DNA of 64,000 bases, from contig JAVTVY010039383.1 of NCBI GenBank assembly GCA_036873755.1, positions 62,001 to 126,000 on the forward strand. Reading direction: 5' to 3'. The DNA is from Hanleya hanleyi (lineage: Eukaryota; Mollusca; Polyplacophora; Lepidopleurida; Hanleyidae). Below are positions 56,501 to 64,000 of the stretch, one piece after another; position 1 is the stretch's first letter, and the number at the start of each line of letters is the position of its first letter. A program made the position numbers and the translations under genes. The notes under the pieces were generated by a model. The model did not search any database. It saw nothing but the letters and a program-made list of their open reading frames with translations, and was not told where the DNA came from.

Positions 56501-58235
56501 AGGGAGGCAATTTTTGGTAGAGAGGGTCTCCCAAGGGAAAATATACAGATACTGCATGCTGCGGGACGTGGTATCACGATTTTTCAACTCGAGACAGGTG
56601 ATATTCAACGAGTAAGAAGCAAGAGTTGAACATCATCTGTCCAGAGCTGGCAAATTCACACTCCGTAGCATGCACTATAATATTTTTTTTTTATACCGAG
56701 AAGGTAGATATGCAGTGTATCAGGAATATTTTTTGTAAGATTTATGTTTGATTCAGCGGCTTGAATTCAGTAAATTCGTGTGGACCAACAATATCCATTT
56801 AACAAAATTATGGTTATTTTATTTTGGAGTCTTCTTAAAATGAAATCAGCAACCTCTCGGTCGACTCGGTCTGTGACGTCAGTTCTTTCATCCAGCAACA
56901 GAACAAACGCCTGGCGTGAAATGTAAACGTGGCGGGTATAGGAGAGACTTTGAAAGTGCGCTTTTAGTTAGATCAGATCGATAAATTCGGCTCATCGACT
57001 GTTTGAGCTGAATAAAATTTCCTGGTCCCAAAACAGGGTTCTTACTCTTTCACAGTTATGAAATTCCATGACTTTCCATGACATTTTTGGACAAATTCCA
57101 TGACTTTTCCATGACCTTTTTACCTGACAAATTAGATCAGAAATTCTCCATGGACAACGGCTGCATCATGGCATTGTTTTACACGGTCGCGTTTTCCGTC
57201 CTTCTCGCTTCAGGATCTGTGCGCCATTTCCTCACAAATGCATCCTGGGAGTTTAGGGAATTTTTAAGCCCAGTTATCTCCCCTGATGGAAGATTCTGGC
57301 AATTTCACAGACAACACGAGACATTTGACGAAATAAAGCTCGCAGGTCCGGGAAAATCACGTTTTCGGTAAAATAAATACAGAGAATATTGACCTGGCGG
57401 ACATTTTCAAGTTTCGTTTATTTTTCCATGACCTCAAACAAAATTCAATGACTTGATACAAAATTCCATGACTTTTCAAGGCCTGGAAAACAATTGTCAA
57501 ATCCATGACTTTTCCAGGATTTTCCATGACCGTACGAACCATGCAAAAGCAGCAAAACAATAATCACCATATGGCTAGTATACGGGTACAGTGGTCCATA
57601 CATGTACATGTATTTTGTTTGACTAATTGTTGCTCTACTGGACGCATGTCTATTTGTTAACAGACACGATGGGCTACGACTGTTCAAATTATGTGTTAAA
57701 ATCACACATAAACAATCCTTTTGAAAGGTTTTCTCATTCAATTTTGGCATTTCGGAGGGAGGGAAATGGACATGATAGTGCTATATTTGGCATTGTTGAA
57801 TTGGTATGCTGCATCATTCAATTCAAAATGAGTCACAAACCGAACAACCAACTGAACAATACAGTTTTTTTTATCTACATGGCGTCACAGGCCTCAATTT
57901 AAGGTGGTAACCTGTTTTCAGGTTGCCATATGAAAAATAGTGGTAACCTATTTTCAGGTCCCCATAATTTTGACTAATAATATGACATTAGGTTAATAAT
58001 TATGCAATAGGTTCCCACAGGTTACCAGTGTAGAATTCATGGTAACCCGTTGAGAGGTTACCATCAGCACTCCTTAAATCGAGGCCTGCGTCACACCTAC
58101 TTTTGTTGAAGCATTCTTGGAGAAACCCATAGACATGAGGACTTGCAGAATATCATCATTTGGTTTGAACATCTCCCCATGATCCTCCCCTCCACCTCTT
58201 CCTTCATCTGCCACACCTGCTACAGCCTCCTCCAT
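47508..58235 (-). CDS. PTRH2: Peptidyl-tRNA hydrolase 2 with N-terminal UBA domain, five exons
   Basis: Coding exons in transcript order: 58235-58101, 56351-56265, 52010-51805, 50012-49898 and 47594-47508; 630 bases, 209 aa. Donors read GTAGGT, GTAAGT, GTGAGT and GTATGA; acceptors end in AG; phases 0, 0, 2, 0 join without a break. Exons 1-2 give a UBA-like helical domain (ILQVLMSMGFSKNASTK, then GLFYTKNYSADLAAEWILEN). Exon 3 starts with an acidic linker, then the Pth2 fold: YKMVFVVNRELDMGVGKIAA, HACLGLHRILIEN, the QDAGRTQ active-site loop in exon 4 and the terminal VDTVTGKLKLL in exon 5. Pth2 frees peptides from stalled peptidyl-tRNA. Vertebrate PTRH2 has a membrane anchor where this protein has the UBA domain, the form known from several invertebrates and other eukaryotes. 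Introns hold satellite, SINEs and MITEs. A 5' UTR exon was not located. Confidence 0.93.
47846..48120 (+). mobile_element. SINE-like insertion in the satellite, 12-bp target duplication
   Basis: 275 bp starting TTGGTTGGTTGTTTGAATTT and containing TTAACGTCGCACC. TGTGGCACAAGG flanks it on both sides (47834-47845 and 48121-48132), and the satellite unit resumes in register after it. It has a (CCTAACAAAA)-like tract. Related to but distinct from the 5S SINE tail. Confidence 0.75.
49121..49188 (-). mobile_element. 5S-SINE tail fragment in the satellite
   Basis: GTGAGTGAGTGAACATGATTTAACATC...CAGTCATATCACAACA matches the tail of the SINE at 29007. The head is missing. Confidence 0.7.
49489..49836. 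mobile_element. MITE with TAAAGGCC / GGCCTTTA termini
   Basis: Left end AAAGGCCTATTTCCACAGCA, right end GCTGTGGAAATGGGCCTTT. Internal copies of TTCCACAGCATGCG and its complement repeat near the ends. 62 bases downstream lies hydrolase exon 4. Confidence 0.8.
50189..50661. mobile_element. AAATATAGG-rich element, copy 2, with 6-bp target duplication
   Basis: Ends CAGGCATGCAAGTG and CACTTGCAGGCCTG (13 of 14 complementary). TGTTTG flanks both sides (50183-50188 and 50662-50667). Non-coding; inserted in intron 3 of the hydrolase gene. Confidence 0.8.
50825..50925 (+). repeat. ~24-bp tandem repeat (GCAAGCTACC...GAGAGCCA)
   Basis: About four units with CAAGCTACC-GAGAGCCAGCG variation, GC-richer than the surroundings. 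Inside intron 3. Confidence 0.6.
51361..51765. mobile_element. MITE with ~105-bp inverted arms
   Basis: 51361-51465 and 51661-51765 are inverted copies (ATAGAAATAGACAAACTTCT at the tip; TTTATCAAGTGATCTGTTGA further in). The loop is about 195 bases. It ends 40 bases before the hydrolase exon 3 donor. Confidence 0.85.
52048..52205 (-). mobile_element. 5S-SINE tail copy upstream of hydrolase exon 3
   Basis: GAATTTAACGTCGCTTTCAA and the bases through CTATATCACGACG match the SINE tail at 29007. The following part (ACCAACTAAGCACCACCCAG) is shared with the copy at 52363, suggesting a related subfamily with a different body. Confidence 0.75.
52363..52520 (-). mobile_element. Second SINE-tail copy
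   Basis: About 85-90% similar by eye to 52048-52205 over its length, including GTGAGTGATTAGAATTTAAC and CCTGCTACTTCAAAGAA. Confidence 0.75.
52871..53030. mobile_element. Dispersed repeat B, 5' part
   Basis: Starts CCTACGAAGTAGGCTACAGA and follows the 13192 copy through AGCAAGTTCTGA, where homology stops. Confidence 0.65.
54108..54350. mobile_element. Dispersed repeat B, 3' part
   Basis: Resumes repeat B from the ATGAAGGCGCATTAGGAG region to the tail CTTCGTAGGTCCTGTGACG. About 55 bases overlap the content of 52968-53030, so the two parts are not one copy simply split. Confidence 0.65.
54595..54985 (+). repeat. 22-23-bp tandem array (AATGTTGATATTAATTTGAC)
   Basis: About 17 units, the linker alternating between CTAATG and ACAATG so that a dimeric higher-order period is visible. 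Lies in intron 2 of the hydrolase gene. Confidence 0.9.
55605..55929. mobile_element. piggyBac-like MITE with TTAA ends
   Basis: TTAACCTTTTCACTGTT at the left and AACAGGGAAAGGGTTAA at the right are near-complementary and bounded by TTAA. A 105-codon frame inside shows no transposase motif. Inferred class only. Confidence 0.6.
57033..57545. mobile_element. MITE rich in CCATGAC words (CAGGGTTC ends)
   Basis: Begins CAGGGTTCTTACTC and ends CCGTACGAACCATG. ATTCCATGACTTTTCCATGA-like words occur repeatedly near both ends in inverted sense. Such CAGGGTTCGTACGG elements are common hAT-like repeats in animals (recall). Confidence 0.65.
57899..58087. mobile_element. 189-bp MITE next to the exon 1 splice donor
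   Basis: AGGCCTCAATTTAAGG and CCTTAAATCGAGGCCT ends; GCGTCAC flanks both sides exactly (57892-57898 and 58088-58094). Interior carries GGTAACCTGTTTTCAGGTTGCC-like repeats. The flanking duplication lies within the first 13 bases of intron 1 of the hydrolase gene. Confidence 0.85.
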
Positions 58236-60010
58236 TCTATCCTCAAAATAGTAAAAATATGGTCATATATTTCAAGAAGATTTACACATCAATTCAAATG
58301 TGTTACAGCAAGGCAAAACTGATTTGAGATACAAACTTTTATTGTTCAGCCATTATCCCTTATAAAATATCATAAATATTGAAGTTCAAGACAGAGAGAG
58401 AAAACAAACAAAACAGACTTTCTCCAGGATTCAGCTGATGTACCATTTCAGTTCGGGAAATTGCAGAATTCGTAAACGTTGTCAAATTCAACAACAGAAG
58501 GGGCAAATTTTGGTCGAATGTTTACGAATTCGGCAACTCTGGGATTCCTTTTAACCCTAAAAAAGCGATCGGCGCAATTTTTTTCAGACGAATAGGTGGC
58601 AGCACTTGCTCTTCAACTTTTCATCCTGTAATTTCAAAATCATAGTTGTCGTTTTCTACAAAAGTATGAAAATGTGGATTTTGACCTATGCCACCCATGT
58701 TATTTTTCTCAAATCTCACAGTTTACGAATTCCGAAACGTTGCCAAATTTGTAAATATTACTGTTTACGAATTCGGCATTGGATTCAGCCATTTCTCATG
58801 AATCCACTCCACACCACCACCATTATTTTACTTACGTCTTTTTCAAACTTTTTATATTTATTCTAAGTTTCCTTATAAAACATTTAAAAGGGAAAAAAAA
58901 AAGAGTTTTCAGGTTGTATGCGATGAAAAAGTGTTGTATATTTGGTGCTCCATTTTCCTATTTTTGAAATTGAGTTATACAGGGACTGATCCAGGCATTT
59001 TTAGGGGTACACCGGTCGACTGCAACGAAACCGGGAAACCCGCAAAAGCGGAAGAAACAGTCTGCGCAAAACCAATGCGCAGTGGGCTTAAAACATGCTA
59101 AAATGGTGGCCTGCATGGATTTAGTCAAAAAGCACAATGCAATTTGGAAAATTTATTTTTCCCACCTGCTGTACACAGGCAAAAAAACAATTATTTCTTC
59201 GATAAATAATAAAAATAAGTCCATTAGAGTGATTTTAAGTAGTTTTGGTTTAGATTTTAGCCAACATTCAAATTGGTGTGTCAGTATTTGGGTGCTAGAG
59301 TTTGGGCGCAGATGACTTTACGTAGCAAATTTTTGGTGAAATATATGGCAAAATGTAACGCAAAATGTATAGAAAGATGCCTGAACTCTTCATTGAGGTT
59401 TGACCAAAATTTAAAACACCTTGGTATTAACAAATAATGGATAAATGGCATTTGAAGTCCAAATACTTATACAGCTTCTATTTCTAAACAAAACTCTTCA
59501 TACATATAAGGAGGTCATATTGGTCTCTGCCAGGTGCGAGGAACTACTTTTCTCTGAGGTGGGAAAGTTTGATTGTTAAGGTATATGACACATCATCTTT
59601 TCCACCCATCGCAGAAAATAGGTGGCAGAGGTCAGTGGTGTTCTCATCATAATAGTTGAGATTGGATTTGCAAATGGCAGCTAGACAGGTGGTTTGACTT
59701 TGAATGTAATTTGTACATTATTTGTTTATATTAAGTCATTTCACTTGTCAGACCTTAACGAAGTGTTTAAGCATCCTTCCATATAGTTTGCATTGAAATT
59801 TGCCATATATTTCACTATGCATTGGAATTAAGCTATCAGAATATCTGTTTGACTTTTTATGTAGAATGGGCACTACCTTGGTCAAGGTGTCCAACTCCAA
59901 GGCTAAAAGTTAATGCATTTCTTCAATGAGTTGATTCATATTTTTTCCCATAATCAAAGATGGAGACAATTCTTTGGATAGTTTGAAGAACTGAGTCGAT
60001 ACTATTCATA
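58236..60010. other. Upstream region of the hydrolase gene
   Basis: No exon recognised. 58460-58790 holds four copies of GTTTACGAATTC in both orientations, possibly an old MITE. Confidence 0.4.
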
Positions 60011-60210
60011 CAGAGCTGCCAAGTTATGGTATCGGAATTCCGTGAGACTGTCTCCTGTAATGACGTCTCTATTTACTCTGTGATAAAAATATGTGCATTT
60101 AATTCCATAAGACTCCCATTTTTCCTATGTTATTTTCGGAAAAGACCTTCTGTGAGATCAGAGCATATGTCTTGTAACTCACGTAAGTTCCGTGAGACTT
60201 GGCAGATCTG
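60011..60210. mobile_element. 200-bp MITE with 6-bp target duplication
   Basis: CAGAGCTGCCAAGT and ACTTGGCAGATCTG ends; TTCATA flanks both sides (60005-60010 and 60211-60216). Subterminal TTCCGTGAGACT occurs near both ends. End sequence and duplication length resemble the element at 50189, suggesting the same superfamily. Confidence 0.8.
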
Positions 60211-60216
60211 TTCATA

Positions 60217-61442
60217 ATTTTATCTAAGCATGTATTCATCCCTCATAACCATGGTCACTTTTGTTCCGCTCAGTAATTAAAACATATAAAGTTTTCTCCA
60301 TAGAGATGAAAAACATATTTATATATTTTATTTCACATTCTGCTTCATGATTTAAATATCAGAAGAATTCACTTCATAGCCGAAAATGGAAAAAAAACTG
60401 TGAAAATATTACACCATTTCAGCTTAAAACATGGCCACCACAACACAGAATCCGACACCTTTAACTCTTCCACAATGTTTTACTCGACTTGTGAAGAACT
60501 TGACTGTGCTTTAATTTGTGTACATGTAACCAATGTATTTAAAAATCACCTGTTAATGTTATGCGTAATTTACCAGAAATTTGCTTCGTAGATTGGACTA
60601 TGAACGTGATATTTTCCTTGCTTCAAACTGCAAATTTATGCAAGACATTTTATTTCTGTTCTACATTCTGAGGAAGATTGATGATGAGTAAAAACTGTGT
60701 TGTAATGAGAGACTATGAATGGAGATTTTTCACTTGATGTTGGAAACTGGACCCTTCCCCTTATCCTTAATAAGATCGTTGTTGTTGTTGATTCATTCGT
60801 AATATCCACTCTTGAACCCGATGAGGATAATTCTCTGGTCAGGTGCAATACAAATCACTGGATGATTAAACACCAGATTAGATATATGCTCGCTTCTTCA
60901 GTCTTTCACCTCTGCTGCTGATCAAACAACGGTTTGTCTAAGCGTGAGAACAAAACACACGACTGGAAAAGGAGAGTGAACCCAAAATCGAAAACCACGC
61001 GGCCATGTTTGGACCGGAAGTGATGGATACAACTTGAAAATTGGGACTTAAAGCGAAACGGACTCGCTCAATAAAACAAGTGTTTCAAATACGCCGCCTC
61101 ATTTGATGTGATTGACTAAGCACGAGCAAGTGACACTCTGTCAACAGAAATCATATACACAGATTTGTCCTGACACATTTGGTCGGTATAATATTACCAA
61201 ATGAACCAGTTCAATAAAATACGGTATGTATCATTATTAGGGCAACCCCAACAACCCCAACAACACACAACTGCTTGAAAATTTCCCATCAGCAAAAACT
61301 ATCTAGGCCTATTATACCAAGGCCGTAGACAAGTTTTTAGATGGAAGTTATACTATCACAGCACAATAAGGCGAGGGTCTAGGATCCCAGATGGCTGGAG
61401 ATGCGTTCTTGGTCTTTTCCAGTGAATAAAACTCAACATTAA
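60217..61442. other. Non-coding stretch
   Basis: Short open frames only; nothing recognised. Confidence 0.4.
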
Positions 61443-61809
61443 ACAGGTCGGGGAAATAAAAAGGTCATTTTTCTTGAATAACTCTGAAAATATGAACAAA
61501 AGAGCATTGTTTTCTAACTGGCGCATACATTGATATATTTTTACATTGGTTTACGTGCTTGGAAGAAATTGTTGCCTATCTACTTCAGGAGATCTGTTGT
61601 TTTTTCAAATTGTCATTTCAATACGTTCGAACAAGTTAACTATAAATCATATCAATGGCAAAATGTGTTAACATATGTAACTATATATTAATTTATGCGT
61701 CATTTAGAAAAAATATATATGCTATTTTGCTCATATTTTCTGAGTTATTCAAGAAAAAAAGACCTTTTTTACCTCCAAAATTGGAGAGGCACATTTTCCC
61801 CGACCTGTT
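61443..61809. mobile_element. MITE with ~65-bp inverted ends (ACAGGTCGGGG)
   Basis: Left end ACAGGTCGGGGAAATAAAAA and right end complementary to it, with TTGAATAACTC/GAGTTATTCAA further in. TTAA-like bases flank both sides. Confidence 0.75.
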
Positions 61810-62567
61810 AAAACACACACGTTGTAACCAGTTTTTTTTATCTTTTCTTGTTTTGTGTGTGGGTATTTTCTTTCCAGGGCTATTAAACCTCAAACTTGGC
61901 TACGTGGCTCTGTAATGTTTTGTAGTCATGATGGTTCATTTCAAAGACAATCACATTTTTATCTAACCTAGAAGTTCACCTGTATTGGCTAAAGCTGTAG
62001 AAGAAACAGATCAGTGTATTAAGAAGCATGAAACTTTGTGTTAAGATGCGGCACAATATACGGCACGCAAGTTTTCAAAAATAAAATGTTAAAGAAATGA
62101 TACTAGTTATAGTTTCAAAGAAATCTAGTACCGATAGCTACGGCCGTATAGACACTCCTATAATATTTCCACACCAAACAGCTAGTGAGAAACATCTGGG
62201 TTGGAAGTTGAGGAAAATAATTTGATCGGTATGCAGCAAAATCTTTTTGCCCACGTTTTGGCTGTGCCATTTTGATCAGTTATTTTTGATTATTTGATCA
62301 GCAATTGCTGATCACTGATCCTTATTTCCATCTCTGGTCATCCTTCATAAAATTCCTCAACACGTTATTATGACACACGAGATGAGAATAACACCACGCA
62401 TCTGTAATCCATTTGAGTATTATTCCCCGACCGGAGATGTCCATCAAAATTCTATACATTTCGTAATCGGTTATCGTAATCCGTTTCCGCGGTTTATAGG
62501 GTCGAGAAGCTCAGCGTAGATTCCTAAATTTAAATTTCAGGGGGAGGTAACTTTATACATCGCCAAA

Positions 62568-62731
62568 ATGGACATGTCAGAATTTCAAATCGCGGGTGCG
62601 AAAGAGGTCGTAGCTCTGTTTTTGGAGGCAAAGCGTTTACAAGAAAATGGAGACGCACAAGAAGCAGATAACGTGTACACGTCTTTTATAAACAAGACAA
62701 AAGGATTCACCAGTAGCCCCTCACACAGGTC
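62568..62731 (+). CDS. Probable first exon of a small TPR protein (TTC32-like)
   Basis: Starts MDMSEFQIAGAKEVVALF and continues with a TPR-like helix pair (LEAKRLQENGDAQEADNVYT). The layout resembles the N-terminus of TTC32, a small tetratricopeptide protein, but similarity is weak by eye. A possible donor CACACAG|GTCCGA ends it; without splicing the frame continues to a stop at 62805. The next exon was not found, and the DNA after it is a MITE and the inverted duplication, so the gene may be cut off by rearrangement. GCCAAAATGG is a good start context. Confidence 0.4.
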
Positions 62732-62811
62732 CGAACTTAGCCACAACTGTTCCTATCAAATAGCCCAAATTATACCTTCGCCTTCGGATCATATAGTTCA
62801 ATCTTGAACGT

Positions 62812-62954
62812 GGCCCAAGTCAACCTTGCCGCCCCAAAACAAACTTCCATGCAAGTCATTGGTCACTGCTTTTCTAATGTAAACATCTGAGAAGGGCTGT
62901 CAATGTTATGCATTGCATCATGGGTTGTTTGGGGCGGCAAGGTTTACTTGGGCC
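62812..62954. mobile_element. 143-bp MITE with GGCCCAAGT ends
   Basis: GGCCCAAGTCAACCTTGCCG at the left and its near-exact complement at the right, about 31-bp TIRs. It abuts the left arm of the exon duplication, and TAGTTCAA occurs on both sides (about 62794 and 62956). Confidence 0.8.
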
Positions 62955-62955
62955 C

Positions 62956-63259
62956 TAGTTCAACAAGCTGAACCCTGCTGACATTTAATTTTGTGATATT
63001 GACAACGCAGGGTTCAGCCGTTGAACCGAAATTTCCTATCGCAAAATTTTCGGCCTCCCGACCCAGGTAACAGCGGGTGGATTTGGGCTCACAAAAATCG
63101 ATAATACCTACCGCTTTGCACTCGCTTGGATAGAATACATATTTGCCTACTTCCCTGGCCATTTATTTTCTCCGTCCAGCTTCTTTAATTTCCATAAACG
63201 GTGAAAGAAAAAAAAATCATCGCGGCTGATCTTCCAAAAACTAAATATGCCACCATTTT
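62956..63259 (-). pseudogene. Inverted copy of the first exon and promoter of the gene at 63645
   Basis: 304 bases inverted relative to 63548-63851 without a gap. The coding part (63162-62956) is identical base for base; one change is seen in the 5' UTR and several in the promoter part. The copy ends at GTTGAACTA, 10 bases short of the donor of the other copy, and runs into the MITE with a stop two codons later. It cannot splice as the right copy does. Confidence 0.85.
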
Positions 63260-63547
63260 GAAAATATCACTATGGTGACACGAGACTGATCGTACCTCGA
63301 TTGTAATTTCGGGACTGTAGACGGGAAGGTCGGAAACGGCTCACTCATAAGGCTGTCAAATTATCTGCTTTTAAATGTAAAATTGTAACTATAGGTATCA
63401 AGCATAATAGAACGCACATACTGGAAAAGGTGATTCACAGGATTTTTCATCTCCTAAGCGACTGGATCAACTGAGCGGATTCAGTTCTTCCGACTCGTGT
63501 AATCCTGAATTTAGAATAACATCACGCGAGATTCAGGGTCACGTGAT

Positions 63548-63644
63548 AAAATGGCGGCCGATTTCGTTTTTGGAAGGTCAGCCGCGATGATTTTTTTTTC
63601 TTTCGCCGTTTATGGAAATTAAAGAAGCTGGACGGAGAAAATAA
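63548..63644 (+). promoter_or_regulatory. Probable core promoter / 5' UTR of the gene at 63645
   Basis: AAAATGGCGGCC resembles the YY1-type element of TATA-less housekeeping promoters, about 95 bases before the ATG. In the inverted copy the same place reads AAAATGGTGGCA, so the motif is lost there. Confidence 0.4.
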
Positions 63645-63861
63645 ATGGCCAGGGAAGTAGGCAAATATGTATTCTATCCAAGCGAGTGCAAAGCGGTAGG
63701 TATTATCGATTTTTGTGAGCCCAAATCCACCCGCTGTTACCTGGGTCGGGAGGCCGAAAATTTTGCGATAGGAAATTTCGGTTCAACGGCTGAACCCTGC
63801 GTTGTCAATATCACAAAATTAAATGTCAGCAGGGTTCAGCTTGTTGAACTACGACGACAAC
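63645..63861 (+). CDS. First coding exon of an unidentified gene, continues beyond the window
   Basis: 72 codons plus one base: MAREVGKYVFYPSECKAVGI, then IDFCEPKSTRCYLGREAENF and NITKLNVSRVQLVELRRQ, ending at a strong donor CAAC|GTGAGT. AATAAATGG gives an A at -3. Composition and donor indicate a real exon, and the exact conservation of its inverted copy shows how recent that duplication is. I do not recognise the family. Reading through the donor gives only 20 more codons. Confidence 0.6.
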
Positions 63862-64000
63862 GTGAGTGGAGATTTTCTTTTGCTCCGTTCGTACACTGTA
63901 TTTTCTGCCTATTTCGTTCCTGAAACTCAATTTTGTTGCAGGAAATTCTTGCTGGTTGAAATCGAGAATAGTGGTCCTAAAACATAACCCGCATAAAAAG

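Noticed and set aside
63862..63923. Extension of the first exon reading to the stop
   Set aside because: A strong GTGAGT donor precedes it, and the reading afterwards has no coding character.

Overview
The window is animal nuclear DNA. It has spliced genes with GT/AG introns, is mostly A+T-rich and non-coding, and is crowded with short non-autonomous transposons, SINEs and tandem repeats. The SINE ending in (CTCA)n and the repeat mix resemble what is known from marine gastropod molluscs; that placement is inference from recall, not a database match.

Host genes. (1) A two-exon FAM167-family gene (+, exons 15918-16262 and 20421-20681, 201 aa). (2) A five-exon peptidyl-tRNA hydrolase 2 gene with an N-terminal UBA domain (-, 58235 to 47508, 209 aa); all four splice junctions keep frame. 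(3) A probable first exon of a small TPR protein (+, 62568). (4) The first exon of an unidentified gene (+, 63645-63861) that leaves the window; an inverted copy of this exon and its promoter lies at 62956-63259.

Left part (1-15.9 kb). No host gene recognised. It holds MITEs, tRNA-like sequences, an element carrying telomere-like repeats, and a remnant resembling an adenain-type protease at 2.6 kb.

Centre (24.4-34.3 kb). A large, decayed virus-like DNA element of the Polinton/Maverick kind: type-B DNA polymerase remnant, SF1 helicase with a trailing HNH-like motif, an rve-type integrase remnant, a capsid candidate and several unknown genes on both strands. Frameshifts, stops, a 540-bp repeat insertion and a 5S-rRNA-derived SINE with a 13-bp target duplication break it. 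Beside it (34644-41348, -) is a structurally complete DIRS-type retrotransposon: inverted termini, internal complementary region, gag-like ORF, RT/RNase H/methyltransferase-like ORF and tyrosine recombinase. At least two lesions make this copy defective.

Right part (41.3-64 kb). The hydrolase gene has introns filled by a ~50-bp satellite, a 22-23-bp tandem array, SINEs and MITEs, one of them 13 bp from a splice donor. Upstream of it are more MITEs and the inverted exon duplication. No CRISPR, operon or bacterial feature is present.
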